This document shows positions 45,830 to 54,961 of a stretch of 64,000 bases of DNA, one piece after another. Position 1 is the stretch's first letter; each line of letters starts with the position of its first letter. The notes beneath the pieces were generated by a model that saw only the letters and a program-made list of their open reading frames with translations, did not search any database and was not told the DNA's origin. Source of the stretch: Nitrospirota bacterium (GTDB lineage: Bacteria; Nitrospirota; Thermodesulfovibrionia; Thermodesulfovibrionales; UBA6898); the NCBI GenBank assembly GCA_021783515.1, contig JAJXTV010000012.1, positions 1 to 64,000 of the forward strand, in the 5' to 3' direction. The translations under genes were made by a program, and so were the position numbers.

Positions 45830-46521
45830 TGCGCTGTTCCTCCCTGCATATCGAGATATATCGTGTCGCCTGTCCTGACAAGAGCGCCAGGTTTCGGCTT
45901 TTGTCCCGTTACGAGATCTCCCGGCCCTTTTGTTTCGACCGTCAGGCCGAGTTTCCCGGCGGTCTCTTTGACCTCGGACAGGCTCTTGTTCTGGAAATCC
46001 GGACAGTAATACGTCACCTCATACGGTCCCAGGCTGACGAGCACGGTGATCGGACCGGTCAGCCTCTCGTCGGGCTCGGGACTCTGGGCAACGACCCTGC
46101 CTTTTTCGACAGAATCGGAATGGACGCTGATCGTCCTGCCGATCTTCAGCCCCTTCTCCAGCAGCGCTGTTTCGGCGTCGGGAAGGGTATCGTTGACGAG
46201 GAGGGGGAGCGAAAATACCCGCGGCCCCTTGCTCACCACGACCCTGATTGCCCTTCTTTCCTTCACCTTGTTGCCCGCAGGCACGTCCTGCCGGAGTATC
46301 TTTCCGGACTGGACGGTCGGGTCATAATCCTCTCCCTCGATCTTCAGATACAGGCCGGCCTTGTTCAGCGCCTCGTTCGCCTCCAGAAGCGTCATGTCTG
46401 TCACCTGGGGCACCTCGACCGTCCGGCTGAAGCTCAGCACCTTGAAGGTGAGAAAGCCGAATAAAAGCCCGAGCAGAACGAACGCCGCAAAAAAAAGCGG
46501 GACCCTGATGAGACTGCTCAT
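45826..46521 (-). CDS. Membrane-anchored PASTA-domain protein
   Basis: One N-terminal helix (VPLFFAAFVLLGLLFGFL) is followed by three PASTA repeats of about 65 residues (VEVPQVTDMTLLEANEALNKAGL, FSLPLLVNDTLPDAETALLEKGL, YYCPDFQNKSLSEVKETAGKLGL). PASTA units bind peptidoglycan fragments in serine/threonine kinases and penicillin-binding proteins, but no kinase or transpeptidase domain is attached here. ATG 46521 overlaps the rsmB stop (ATGA). Confidence 0.88.
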   Translation of the reverse strand: MSSLIRVPLFFAAFVLLGLLFGFLTFKVLSFSRTVEVPQVTDMTLLEANEALNKAGLYLKIEGEDYDPTVQSGKILRQDVPAGNKVKERRAIRVVVSKGPRVFSLPLLVNDTLPDAETALLEKGLKIGRTISVHSDSVEKGRVVAQSPEPDERLTGPITVLVSLGPYEVTYYCPDFQNKSLSEVKETAGKLGLTVETKGPGDLVTGQKPKPGALVRTGDTIYLDMQGGTAQ

Positions 46522-47831
46522 TTTCCCTTGCAAACCGCCACCCCGAAGAAACCGTCCATAGTATGTCTGTGCGGATATGTCCTCACGAAGCCTTGGGCTG
46601 AGAACTGCCTGACGAAAACCGCCTCTGCATCTATAATACGGAATTCGGCTGCGGTCTTCAAGAATTCATGTGCGACTTCCTCCCCCTCCTCCGGCTCGAG
46701 CGAGCAGACCGAATAGACCAGCCGTCCTCCTTCCTTAAGGAGAGAGGCCGCCGCCCGGAGGAGCCCCATTTGGTTCGCCTTGTAATCGGCAAGGTCCCGC
46801 GCTTTGCGTCGGTACTTCACGTCGGGGTTTCTGCGGATGACCCCCGTTGCGGAGCAGGGAGCATCAAGCAGTATGCGGTCGAACGGGCCGGCGCCCCGCA
46901 TCTGTGCAACATCCCCCTGGACGATCGTAACTGATGTGACGCCCAGGTCCCTGAGGTTGGCGCGGAGCATGTCTATTCTTTCGCCGTCTTTCTCGACCGC
47001 GACGATCAGTCCCGAATCGCGCATGAGTTGGGCGATATGGGTGGTCTTTCCGCCCGGCGCGGCGCAGCCGTCGAGAACAGTTTCTCCCGGACGGGGATCG
47101 AGCAGATAGGAGATCAGCTGCGAGGCCTCATCCTGGACCGCGAAGAGGCCGTCCGCAAAGGACAGTTCCTCATGGCTGCGGACCTCTTTCAGCACGATGC
47201 CGTCGGGTGAAAATTCCGTGGGGACGCATGCGGCGCCGTGCGAGACGAGGAGGGAGATCAGGTCCTCACGCGTCGTCCTGAGCGTGTTCACCCTGATCGT
47301 CAGCGGGGGGACCCTGTTGTTGGCCTCCGCGAGCCGCCTCGCTTCCTCTTCGCCGAAACGCCCCAGCCATCGCTTGACGAGCCATTTCGGATGGGAGGTA
47401 TTTATCGCGATGCGGTCGGCAGGGTCATCGAATGGAAACGGATGACTTACCCTGTCCTTATTTCTCAGCACGCTTCTGAGGACCGCGTTGACGAGAGAGG
47501 CCTTCCCCGGAGAAGACGAGGATTTCTCCATCTCGACCGCTTCGTTTACCGCAGCCCAGTCCGGCACGCGCATGAAATAGATCTGATAAACGGCGGCGCG
47601 GAGATTATTCTGCGTGAAGGCCCCCGGCTTGGAGGGGTTCTTCATGTATCGACCGAGGACCCAATCGAGAGTGTCGCGGTATCTCGTCACACCGTAGACG
47701 ATCTCCGTCAGGAACGCCCGGTCGCGCTTGTCGAGACCGCCGGCGAGCGCGGCGAGCGCGGCCTTCGGTCTCGCCGAACGGGAAAAGATATCGGTCAGGG
47801 CCTGTATCGCCAGCGAGCGGGTAGGGAACAT
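46518..47831 (-). CDS. rsmB: 16S rRNA (cytosine-967-C5)-methyltransferase
   Basis: RsmB methylates C967 of 16S rRNA. An N-terminal NusB-like RNA-binding domain (residues 1-140) precedes the Rossmann methyltransferase with GCAAPGGKTTHIAQL (SAM binding). LDAPCSATGVIRRNPDVKYRR and YSVCSLEPEEGE hold the two catalytic cysteines. The 437 residues are the usual length. Confidence 0.96.
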   Translation of the reverse strand: MFPTRSLAIQALTDIFSRSARPKAALAALAGGLDKRDRAFLTEIVYGVTRYRDTLDWVLGRYMKNPSKPGAFTQNNLRAAVYQIYFMRVPDWAAVNEAVEMEKSSSSPGKASLVNAVLRSVLRNKDRVSHPFPFDDPADRIAINTSHPKWLVKRWLGRFGEEEARRLAEANNRVPPLTIRVNTLRTTREDLISLLVSHGAACVPTEFSPDGIVLKEVRSHEELSFADGLFAVQDEASQLISYLLDPRPGETVLDGCAAPGGKTTHIAQLMRDSGLIVAVEKDGERIDMLRANLRDLGVTSVTIVQGDVAQMRGAGPFDRILLDAPCSATGVIRRNPDVKYRRKARDLADYKANQMGLLRAAASLLKEGGRLVYSVCSLEPEEGEEVAHEFLKTAAEFRIIDAEAVFVRQFSAQGFVRTYPHRHTMDGFFGVAVCKGK

Positions 47832-47842
47832 CGGGCCGGCCG

Positions 47843-48970
47843 TCAGGGCTTTCTCTTGGTGACGGCTGTTATCTTCAGTCTTCCGTCTTCCCTCGCGAAA
47901 TCGGCGTCAAGCCGCTGGGCGACTATCCTGATACTGCCGCCCCTGAGTGGTCTGAACTGCATGTACCAGGTGATCGTGGCCCGCGCCTTCACATCCCCGG
48001 GCTCGAAGGAGTCGATCCGGTATTCGAGCGAGCGGAAATCGACCTTCTTCCAGAGGGCCTCGATGTCGTCCTCCCTGCCTTTTGCGGCGAGGTAGCCGGC
48101 GGAATACCGCGATTTCCAGAGCGTAAGGTCCTTCGCGAGGTTCGCCTGTCTTATGTCGTCCAGGAGGGCGCTGACTTCTTTCCTGCTTATCCGCGTGTCT
48201 TTCTGCGCATCCGACTGCTTCACCGTCCGGCCCGCCGGCGACACGGCCCCCGACGTGTTGTGAAAGTACACATATAAGGAAAGGGCGAAAATGACCGCTG
48301 CTGCCGCGGCTGCGGGGAAGAGGACCTCCGGCCTCGTGATGTCCCGTATCCTGAGAGCGGAAACAGGGCGCTTCTCCCCGAGCACAGAGAGGAGCAGTCT
48401 CTTCGTCGCAAGTTCGGAAGACACCATCCTGTAGTAGCGACCCTTTTCGGTAAAGCGGGCCCCGATCCCGGGCCTTTCCATCGTTGCGATCTCGGCGGAA
48501 AGTTTCAGGACGTCGCCGTCCAGCTTCTGCTGAAGATTTTCGAGGGTCATTTCGAGCCTCGTAATCTTCTGCATGATCTCTCCGACTTCGGACTCGACCT
48601 TGCCGGCGGAGGCGGCGATCCTGACATGGTCGGGGCCGCCTTCCCTTTCCCTCAACGACGAGAGGGCGGCTTCTTTTTTTGAGAGCCGCCTCCTTAACTG
48701 GCGGATTTCGAGGAGCAGCGCGTAGACGAATTTGTTCTCGATATCCGCACGGAGCGCCTCTATCCTGACGTCCTCGATCTTCTCATCGTTGACGGGGGCT
48801 GCTTCGGCCCGCTTTTGTTCCTCTGCCGCAGCAGGCTCCTCTCCGGGCGGCTCCATCTCGAGGGGTTCGAGCATCGCCGAGCATGCCTCGCAATAGGTCT
48901 CTTCGAAAGGGAAGCGTTTCAGGCACTTCGGGCACTGCATGACGATATCCGGGATTTTGTCCATCGTCAC
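47843..48970 (-). CDS. Zinc-ribbon, coiled-coil membrane protein with periplasmic NTF2-like domain
   Basis: A zinc ribbon (CPKC...CEAC, about residues 13-30) is followed by an acidic linker, a coiled coil (EIRQLRRRLSKKEAALSSL), one membrane helix (LFPAAAAAAVIFALSLYVYF) and a C-terminal domain. The last, about residues 265-375, has the shape of SnoaL/NTF2-like modules (SALLDDIRQANLAKDLTLWKSRYSAGYLAAKG). Function unknown. GTG 48970 overlaps the upstream stop (GTGA). It is co-transcribed with the lipoprotein gene before it. Confidence 0.7.
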   Translation of the reverse strand: MTMDKIPDIVMQCPKCLKRFPFEETYCEACSAMLEPLEMEPPGEEPAAAEEQKRAEAAPVNDEKIEDVRIEALRADIENKFVYALLLEIRQLRRRLSKKEAALSSLREREGGPDHVRIAASAGKVESEVGEIMQKITRLEMTLENLQQKLDGDVLKLSAEIATMERPGIGARFTEKGRYYRMVSSELATKRLLLSVLGEKRPVSALRIRDITRPEVLFPAAAAAAVIFALSLYVYFHNTSGAVSPAGRTVKQSDAQKDTRISRKEVSALLDDIRQANLAKDLTLWKSRYSAGYLAAKGREDDIEALWKKVDFRSLEYRIDSFEPGDVKARATITWYMQFRPLRGGSIRIVAQRLDADFAREDGRLKITAVTKRKP

Positions 48971-49752
48971 ATCGGGCTGATTTCTTCCGGCACGACTGCC
49001 GGGGCGGGCATCCTCTCTCGCCTCTTGTCCTGCTTTTGTCTCTTTTCTTCTTTGACCGGGCTTTCTTTTTTCTGCGGCTCGCCGGCCTCCTGTTTCGCAT
49101 TTTCGGACGGCGTTTCTGCAATGTGAGCCGCCGGCGCCGGCGGTGCGGGTCTCTGGCGCGCTGCGACGCGACTGGTCAATGGAGCCAGCATCCCGGCAAT
49201 CAGCCGCCTTTGGGCGTCCGGGTCCGACCTGCTGTCCCTGAAAGAGAATTCGGCCGCCTGCCAGAAGAGCAGGCGGGAATCCTTCGACGAAACGAGCTGC
49301 AGGACCAGTTCGTACCGGTCGCCCTTCGGCAGAACGAGGCCGTTGACCACGGCGTCCGCCTGGACCGATCTGCCGATCCTGGCGAGCGTCTCCGGCCTCA
49401 GATCCGGGGCGAGTTCCGTTAGGTCCTTCTTCGAGGCTCGTACCGAGGTGTCTACCCGGCCCGCAGGGACGACGGCAACCTTCGTCGATCTGAGAGCCTC
49501 CTGGACCAGCTCCCTCCAGTGATAGTCGTCCCGGTAAAATGGGGCGACCGCGATCGAATGCACTTCTTCGAGGCGCGTTCCGTCGGCTATCGGGAGGCTG
49601 TTCTTCTGCCCGCCGGCGATGAACCGGGACGTTGCGCAGGACTGAAGGAGAAGGCCCAGGAGAAGCACGGTCAGGACGGGGGAGCGCCTGAGAAGAAACG
49701 AGGAGCCGGCCGTGAAATTATCGGAGAAGAAACGCATATAAAATAATGCCAT
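48967..49752 (-). CDS. Envelope lipoprotein, CsgG/GNA1162-like
   Basis: The signal ends with the lipobox LLLQSC (Cys about 39). The domain that follows (VHSIAVAPFYRDDYHWRELVQEALRSTKVAVVPAGRVDTSVRASKKDLTELAPDLRPETLARIGRSVQADAVVNG) has the alpha-beta shape of lipoproteins in the CsgG/GNA1162 group. The tail is Pro/Glu/Lys-rich. The start is either ATG 49752 or ATG 49737. It is probably at the outer membrane and may work with the downstream zinc-ribbon protein. Confidence 0.7.
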   Translation of the reverse strand: MALFYMRFFSDNFTAGSSFLLRRSPVLTVLLLGLLLQSCATSRFIAGGQKNSLPIADGTRLEEVHSIAVAPFYRDDYHWRELVQEALRSTKVAVVPAGRVDTSVRASKKDLTELAPDLRPETLARIGRSVQADAVVNGLVLPKGDRYELVLQLVSSKDSRLLFWQAAEFSFRDSRSDPDAQRRLIAGMLAPLTSRVAARQRPAPPAPAAHIAETPSENAKQEAGEPQKKESPVKEEKRQKQDKRRERMPAPAVVPEEISPM

Positions 49753-49835
49753 TTGGGGAAGAAAAATGCAACGGCCGGTGCTCGTCGGGAGGAGGTATCC
49801 GCGCCTTTACGTTCCCGGGCGCGCGACCGCGAACG

Positions 49836-49865
49836 TCGACCGGAAGAGAGTAAATGTTTTATAAT
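49836..49865 (+). promoter_or_regulatory. Candidate promoter of def (leaderless arrangement)
   Basis: TCGACC (49836-49841), 18 bp, then a perfect TATAAT (49860-49865). Only five bases separate the -10 from the ATG at 49871, and no ribosome site is present, so the message is probably leaderless. Confidence 0.5.
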
Positions 49866-49870
49866 TAAGC

Positions 49871-50380
49871 ATGTCTGTTCTGGAGATAAGGAAATATCCC
49901 GCAAAGGTCCTGAAGCAGAAGGCGGCGCCGGTTACCGCGATCGACGCGGAGCTGCAGCGGCTGATCGACGATATGACAGAGACGATGTATGCCGCGCCTG
50001 GCGTCGGCTTGGCCGCCCCCCAAGTCGGAGTTTCGAAGAGGCTGGCCGTGATCGACATCAGCACCAAGGGGGCGAAGATGCCGCTCCTCGTGTTGATCAA
50101 CCCCGTCTTCCTGCAGAGAGAGGGAGCGATCGAATTCGAAGAAGGCTGTCTGAGCCTGCCCGAATATACCGCCAAGGTCGAAAGGGCCGAGAAGGTCGCG
50201 GTCCGCTTTTATGACCGGTCTGGCAAGGAGATCGAGCTGGAGGCAGACGGGCTTCTGGCGGTGGCGCTTCAGCATGAGATAGACCATCTGGACGGGTATC
50301 TCATTATAGACAGAATCAGCCCCATTAAAAGAGAATTCTTCAAAAAGAAATTCGCCAAGGCCCGGAAGACAGGAAAGTAA
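49871..50380 (+). CDS. def: Peptide deformylase
   Basis: Def removes the formyl group from new proteins. The three metal-site motifs are GVGLAAPQVG, EGCLSLP and QHEIDHLDG, all intact within 169 residues. It sits upstream of fmt, which adds the formyl group to initiator tRNA; the pair is conserved in many bacteria. Confidence 0.97.
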   Translation: MSVLEIRKYPAKVLKQKAAPVTAIDAELQRLIDDMTETMYAAPGVGLAAPQVGVSKRLAVIDISTKGAKMPLLVLINPVFLQREGAIEFEEGCLSLPEYTAKVERAEKVAVRFYDRSGKEIELEADGLLAVALQHEIDHLDGYLIIDRISPIKREFFKKKFAKARKTGK

Positions 50381-50385
50381 GTCCC

Positions 50386-51315
50386 TTGCGGATCGTCTTC
50401 TTCGGAACCCCTGATTTCGCAGTCCCTTCTCTCGACGTTCTGATCGGCTTCGGCGCGGACGTGGCGGCGGTTGTGACCCAGCCGGACCGGGTGAAGGGCA
50501 GGGGGCATAAGCTGTCTCAGCCCCCGGTAAAGGAACTGGCCCTGTCGAAGGGGATCCCGGTGCTGCAGCCGGCGGGCATCAGGACGGATGCATTTCTGTC
50601 GGAACTGGTGGCATTGAGGCCCGCGGCGGTAGTCGTCGTGGCATACGGAAAGATCCTCCCTCCTCCGATCCTCATGCTTCCACCCCTGGGGTGCATCAAC
50701 GTGCATGCTTCGCTTCTGCCGAAATACCGCGGCGCCGCGCCGATCCAGTGGGCGATCATCAGCGGCGAGAGAAAGACCGGCGTGACGACGATGCTGATGG
50801 ACGAGGGGCTCGACACCGGCGACATCCTCCTTCAGGAGGAGACGGAGATCACGGACGATGACGACGCTGAAACGCTGTGGCTGAGGCTGGCCGAGATGGG
50901 GGCCGCCCTGTTGCCAAAGACGCTTAAAGGTCTGTCGGAGGGCTCGGTAAAGCCGGTCCCTCAGTCTGGCGAGGCGACCTTCGCGCCGCCGCTCAGGAAG
51001 GAAGACGGCGTGATCAGCTGGGAGCTTCCGGCAAGAAAGATATTCGACCTGATCAGGGGCGTCCAGCCGTGGCCGGGGGCATACTGCTTCCTGGGCGGGG
51101 AGAAGATAGGCGTTCTGAAGGCGTCGGTGGTGGACGAAAGACGGCGCGGCGTTCCGGGAAGGATCGAACGGATTGCCGAAGCCGGCGTCCAAGTCTCCTG
51201 CGGCCTGGGCGTGATCTCGCTTGTGGAAGTGAAGCCGGAGGGCAAGAAAGCAATGCCGGCAGAGGCCCTTATGCACGGCCGGAGACTGAAGGAAGGGGCA
51301 CGCTTCGATGTATAG
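50386..51315 (+). CDS. fmt: Methionyl-tRNA formyltransferase
   Basis: Fmt formylates Met-tRNA for initiation. FFGTPDFAVPSLDVL begins the formyltransferase domain, and NVHASLLPKYRGAAPIQWAI with GVTTMLMDEGLDTGDIL carries the catalytic Asn/His/Asp set. The C-terminal domain (KIFDLIRGVQPWPGAYCF) binds tRNA. It has a TTG start and 309 residues. It overlaps the next start by eight bases. Confidence 0.96.
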   Translation: MRIVFFGTPDFAVPSLDVLIGFGADVAAVVTQPDRVKGRGHKLSQPPVKELALSKGIPVLQPAGIRTDAFLSELVALRPAAVVVVAYGKILPPPILMLPPLGCINVHASLLPKYRGAAPIQWAIISGERKTGVTTMLMDEGLDTGDILLQEETEITDDDDAETLWLRLAEMGAALLPKTLKGLSEGSVKPVPQSGEATFAPPLRKEDGVISWELPARKIFDLIRGVQPWPGAYCFLGGEKIGVLKASVVDERRRGVPGRIERIAEAGVQVSCGLGVISLVEVKPEGKKAMPAEALMHGRRLKEGARFDV

Positions 51316-51832
51316 GATGCTCAGGGGGGTCGTGCTGAAGGTCCTCTATCCCCTCCTCATGCTGGTCGCGGCTTTCTTCAAAGGGAAAAGGGAGCCGCTT
51401 CAGCGGTTCGTCATTAACCTCAACAACAGGCTTGTGCGGAAGGAGCACCCCAGGACGAAGAAGATCCTCCTCCTGCTGCCCCATTGTCTTCAGACCGACA
51501 AGTGCACGATTCGTCTCACTCACAATATCTACAACTGCGAACGCTGCGGGAGATGCCGGATCAGGGACCTGATCGGGATCGCCGAGGAAAACGGCCTGAC
51601 CCTCTTCGTTGCAACCGGCGGCACGATCGCGCGGAAGATCGTGATGGAGGCGAGGCCCGAGGCGATCGTGGCGGTCGCCTGCGAGCGCGACCTTTCGAGC
51701 GGTCTTGTGGACACCTTTCCGATACCTATCCTGGGCGTCTCGAACGTCCGGCCCTTCGGCCCCTGTTTCAATACCTCCGTCGATCTCGATAAAGTGAGAG
51801 AGGCGATAGGCTTCTTCGGCGGCGGCGCCTAG
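51308..51832 (+). CDS. DUF116 family cysteine-rich protein
   Basis: The 174 residues begin with a hydrophobic stretch (VLKVLYPLLMLVAAFF), then carry LPHCLQTDKC, YNCERCGRC, VAVACERDLSSG and FGPCFNT. This many cysteines in the DUF116 pattern suggests an iron-sulfur or zinc site, but the function is not known. It commonly follows def-fmt. The 3' end is partly duplicated near 57.5 kb beyond an inserted island. Confidence 0.85.
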   Translation: MYRMLRGVVLKVLYPLLMLVAAFFKGKREPLQRFVINLNNRLVRKEHPRTKKILLLLPHCLQTDKCTIRLTHNIYNCERCGRCRIRDLIGIAEENGLTLFVATGGTIARKIVMEARPEAIVAVACERDLSSGLVDTFPIPILGVSNVRPFGPCFNTSVDLDKVREAIGFFGGGA

Positions 51833-51912
51833 CCCCTCCCGGACTGTCTTTCGGTGTTTTTCAATATGGGCTTCGGAGAGAGTGGCGGTGAATTTTGACT
51901 GATACTCCGCAG
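51534..51912 (+). repeat. Left copy of the direct repeat flanking the accessory island
   Basis: This stretch (the last 300 bp of the DUF116 gene plus 80 bp of spacer) recurs in shortened form at 57464-57610. The shared pieces are 51534-51570 (two mismatches) and 51801-51912 (a few mismatches and a 2-bp gap); the 230 bp between them are missing from the right copy. Confidence 0.9.
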
Positions 51913-51958
51913 AAGAGCTCTTACTACGAAGCTGAACATTTCTGGTTGAAGTGGTTAT

Positions 51959-51983
51959 AAATGAGGGATGAAGGTTTGACCCC
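51959..51983 (+). repeat. REP-like 25-bp repeat, third copy
   Basis: It matches the right terminal repeat of the transposase relic (56108-56132) at 23 of 25 positions and lies in the same orientation, ending in AAGGTTTGACCCC. It stands just inside the left end of the island. Confidence 0.75.
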
Positions 51984-52049
51984 GCTCAGCCCCTCAGCCC
52001 GCAGAGGTTTGGCGGTGTCGGTTTTCTCTGAAATGCCGCAACCATGGGG

Positions 52050-52079
52050 TTGACAGCAAGTCCGCTCGAAATTTAAGAT
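52050..52079 (+). promoter_or_regulatory. Candidate promoter of the island's first gene
   Basis: A perfect TTGACA (52050-52055), 18 bp, then TAAGAT (52074-52079). The start would be about 3 nt before ATG 52089, and no ribosome site is seen, so this also looks leaderless. Confidence 0.45.
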
Positions 52080-52088
52080 TACTGCGGT

Positions 52089-53180
52089 ATGAAAATCGGG
52101 GATTGGCTAAAAAAGTATAAGCGAGATGTCATTCTATCTGCCGCTTCTTCTATTTTTGTTGCAGCCATCATGGCTGCAGTCAACATCATAGGCGTGCGCA
52201 TGGCGAATAAGACCCAGCTCGAAGCCGTAGAAAAGGCCAACAGGAACCAGTTGGAGGTCGTTGACAGAACGAATAGCAATCAACTAGAAATCGCCAGGGA
52301 AGCCAATAAAACCCAACTCGAAACAAACCAAAAAGCGATTGAAGCTCAGTTAAAAGGTGTGCGCCTGACCAATGATAATACCATCAAGGCCATGGAATTA
52401 AGCCATGAGAAAACTCTTAAGTCCATTCAAGTTGAAAATGCTCTAAAGGAAGAACTGTCTCGAAAAGAAGAACAACGAAAGAATGATGACGAAATAATGA
52501 CATCGGCTCGGGTTCTTGCAGTTGACATTAATATACGCCTCAATGAACTGGAAGATGCTCAAAGGGCGATAGAAGACATACTTCAAAATAATAGCTCAAT
52601 GATTGTCACACTTGGTGCGGGCCAGTATATATCCCGTACATACAATATTCGCAACATCGACACCGATTTCTATATGAAAAGGATAGCTTACCTTCCAGAC
52701 GACTGTGCCGATTTTGTAGCGAGGTTTTATAGAATGATGCAGATAGTTAAGGAATCTTATAGTCTATCTGATAATCCGAAAAGAGATTGGGAAGATATTT
52801 CATATTTTTACGAGGCATTAGGTAAGGAGAACAATGTTAAAGATAGTGAGGTCGTTCGTCTGGCCTGGGAAAACTATAACCTAATATCCTTTGTTAAACT
52901 TTCCGATATGTCCATGTCCTCTGCGTCTACAATTGAACTTGGTTATGGGGCATTAGGAAGGTTATTAAGAATACTGAAGCAAGATAGATTCGCAAAAGAA
53001 TCTGATAATAGAGCGCAAATGATGAGCAAGAAGGTCCAGGAGCTGGCGAGGCGGCACAAGAGCTACCAAGAAAAGTATCGCAATGTCTCTAGAAATATGG
53101 AAAGTCTTTGGTCTGGAGTAGAAGAGAAATATTTCGCGCCGCCAGGCCAGAAGACAGAAAAAGTAACGCCGACCAAATAG
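52089..53180 (+). CDS. Membrane-anchored coiled-coil protein (hypothetical)
   Basis: I do not recognise the family. The 363 residues have one N-terminal helix (VILSAASSIFVAAIMAAVNIIGV), then degenerate repeats of about 8-11 residues centred on NQLE/TQLE (residues 42-90). A charged coiled coil and a helical C-terminal half follow. Base composition is more AT-rich than in the flanks, so it is likely foreign. The 3' 73 bp overlap the next frame. Confidence 0.6.
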   Translation: MKIGDWLKKYKRDVILSAASSIFVAAIMAAVNIIGVRMANKTQLEAVEKANRNQLEVVDRTNSNQLEIAREANKTQLETNQKAIEAQLKGVRLTNDNTIKAMELSHEKTLKSIQVENALKEELSRKEEQRKNDDEIMTSARVLAVDINIRLNELEDAQRAIEDILQNNSSMIVTLGAGQYISRTYNIRNIDTDFYMKRIAYLPDDCADFVARFYRMMQIVKESYSLSDNPKRDWEDISYFYEALGKENNVKDSEVVRLAWENYNLISFVKLSDMSMSSASTIELGYGALGRLLRILKQDRFAKESDNRAQMMSKKVQELARRHKSYQEKYRNVSRNMESLWSGVEEKYFAPPGQKTEKVTPTK

Positions 53181-54949
53181 CACCCGTATTATATGCTCCA
53201 GGAAGAAAGCCGCTTGCCATAACAGAGTACAACGAGTCTTCCCTTATCTGCGGCTCAGGAATATGCAAGCTGTCAACGGCTGATGTAACCTTAAATGGGG
53301 GGCAGCAGGCTGTATTCTATTCCGATGGTCCTCGAATCGCAGGTGCTGAGCAGAAAGAGAATTATACGGTTTACGGGGTGGATGTACAATTAGCGATTGC
53401 TCCTAAATACATAATCATCGATGGGCAGAATTTCACGAGGATGGATACGACGTTCCAGTATAACATTCTGCCCCCTGAGTATAATGCGGATATCGCAGAT
53501 GTCGACTTTTTCAAGGATACAGTGTGGACAGGGTATGTGGCAGGGGACAACACAAGCGGGGACGGTTCGGCAACCATCGTCTCAGGCTCTCAGGTGGATG
53601 TTAATTCAAACTATACGGCGCAGGTTGTGCTCAATAAGGGAAGCGAGATGGAGGTCAGAGGCAACGAGGTTCAGTTGCCCATCGGTCAGTTCAAAATCGT
53701 GGCAGATGACGATGGGACAACGCCAATGGAAGGCGCGGTGACGGATGGGGCGGCAAGGGTTCGCCTTCAGCTCGCAGTCAACAAGAATAATCAGGCCTCA
53801 TTTCCTAATCTTGTCTGGCGGATTGTAGACCCTGAGATGACCGATTCCCAGGTCGGCGCCGGCACCCTAATCGACGGGAGCGGGAATGCAACGGCTGCGC
53901 TTCCGGTTGATTTCAACTCGGAGGGGATTTCAGAGGCGGTTTACCAGGCGCCCGATACTTTTGTGCGCTGGGGGACGTCTCACGAGACAGCCGATAAAGA
54001 TATCCCTATCCGCTATATCCAGCCCACGCTTGATATAGCATATTATCTCCTTACAGGTATAGGAGTCTTACCGCCGATAAAGCTCAAAAGGCCACCGGTA
54101 GTGCTGGTGCATGGACTGTGGGGATGCGGCATTAGAAAAGGCTGCGGTGTTAATAATGAAGTCAAATTTAGCTGGAAAGAGTTTGAAGATAACTTTAACA
54201 AGAATAGTCTTTATGACATTATACCAGTGGACTATTCCAATACAAATGCTGATAGCTTTTCTATAAATTCTGACTTCGTTCAATCAAGGGGCATTGACAA
54301 AGCAATCGGAAATGGTAAACAACAAGGTTGTGCTGCTCAAAAAGTCGACCTAATCGGCAATAGCATGGGCGGATTACTTCCGAGACAGTATTGCATGACT
54401 AATCCTGATTATTGCAAAGATCACATTAGAAAATTCATAACAACCGACACGCCACACCTTGGTAGTGAATTGGCTAATCTTATTCAGATAACCAATCTCA
54501 CTCCCACGTCAGGATGTTATAATTTCTTGCTAAGAGTAGACGAACAGGGCAAGTCAATATGGTCTGATCCTCAGCATACGATCTTAAGAGGTGCCTTGAT
54601 CGATTTGTCGAAGGGGAGCCCAGCTCTTTCGAATTTGGCAAATTTTTCTTTTAAAGCAATTGTGGGGTCGGCATTAAGTAATGTCCTAGCATATGACATC
54701 AGCTTAAAAAATATGTGGATAGGTCTCGTTTATTATTGCGGTTATCAGCCAGATATGTCTTATGAATTGCCAGCTCCACCATACGTTGCTACACCGATGT
54801 TTTCGGAGGATAACGACAGAATAGTTAGCATAAGCAGTCAACAAGGCTCATCTGTGGAACATTATAGAATTTTTGGCGTAGATCATCTGACAGTTCTTGG
54901 TAATCCCCAGACAGCAACTAAGATAAGTGAATGGTTGGACAAACCATAA
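53108..54949 (+). CDS. Alpha/beta-hydrolase (lipase/esterase type), probably lacking its true N-terminus
   Basis: A long beta-rich part (residues about 25-310) precedes the hydrolase domain. VVLVHGLWG gives the oxyanion hole and IGNSMGGLLPR the nucleophile elbow GxSxG. SEDNDRIVS (acid) and FGVDHLTV (histidine) complete a triad typical of triacylglycerol lipases or esterases. There is no signal peptide or ribosome site. The first 24 or so codons are merely the other frame of the preceding gene, so the gene was probably cut at its 5' end when the island was built. It may be inactive for lack of export. Confidence 0.65.
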   Translation: MVWSRREIFRAARPEDRKSNADQIAPVLYAPGRKPLAITEYNESSLICGSGICKLSTADVTLNGGQQAVFYSDGPRIAGAEQKENYTVYGVDVQLAIAPKYIIIDGQNFTRMDTTFQYNILPPEYNADIADVDFFKDTVWTGYVAGDNTSGDGSATIVSGSQVDVNSNYTAQVVLNKGSEMEVRGNEVQLPIGQFKIVADDDGTTPMEGAVTDGAARVRLQLAVNKNNQASFPNLVWRIVDPEMTDSQVGAGTLIDGSGNATAALPVDFNSEGISEAVYQAPDTFVRWGTSHETADKDIPIRYIQPTLDIAYYLLTGIGVLPPIKLKRPPVVLVHGLWGCGIRKGCGVNNEVKFSWKEFEDNFNKNSLYDIIPVDYSNTNADSFSINSDFVQSRGIDKAIGNGKQQGCAAQKVDLIGNSMGGLLPRQYCMTNPDYCKDHIRKFITTDTPHLGSELANLIQITNLTPTSGCYNFLLRVDEQGKSIWSDPQHTILRGALIDLSKGSPALSNLANFSFKAIVGSALSNVLAYDISLKNMWIGLVYYCGYQPDMSYELPAPPYVATPMFSEDNDRIVSISSQQGSSVEHYRIFGVDHLTVLGNPQTATKISEWLDKP

Positions 54950-54961
54950 GCGGGAGGAATT

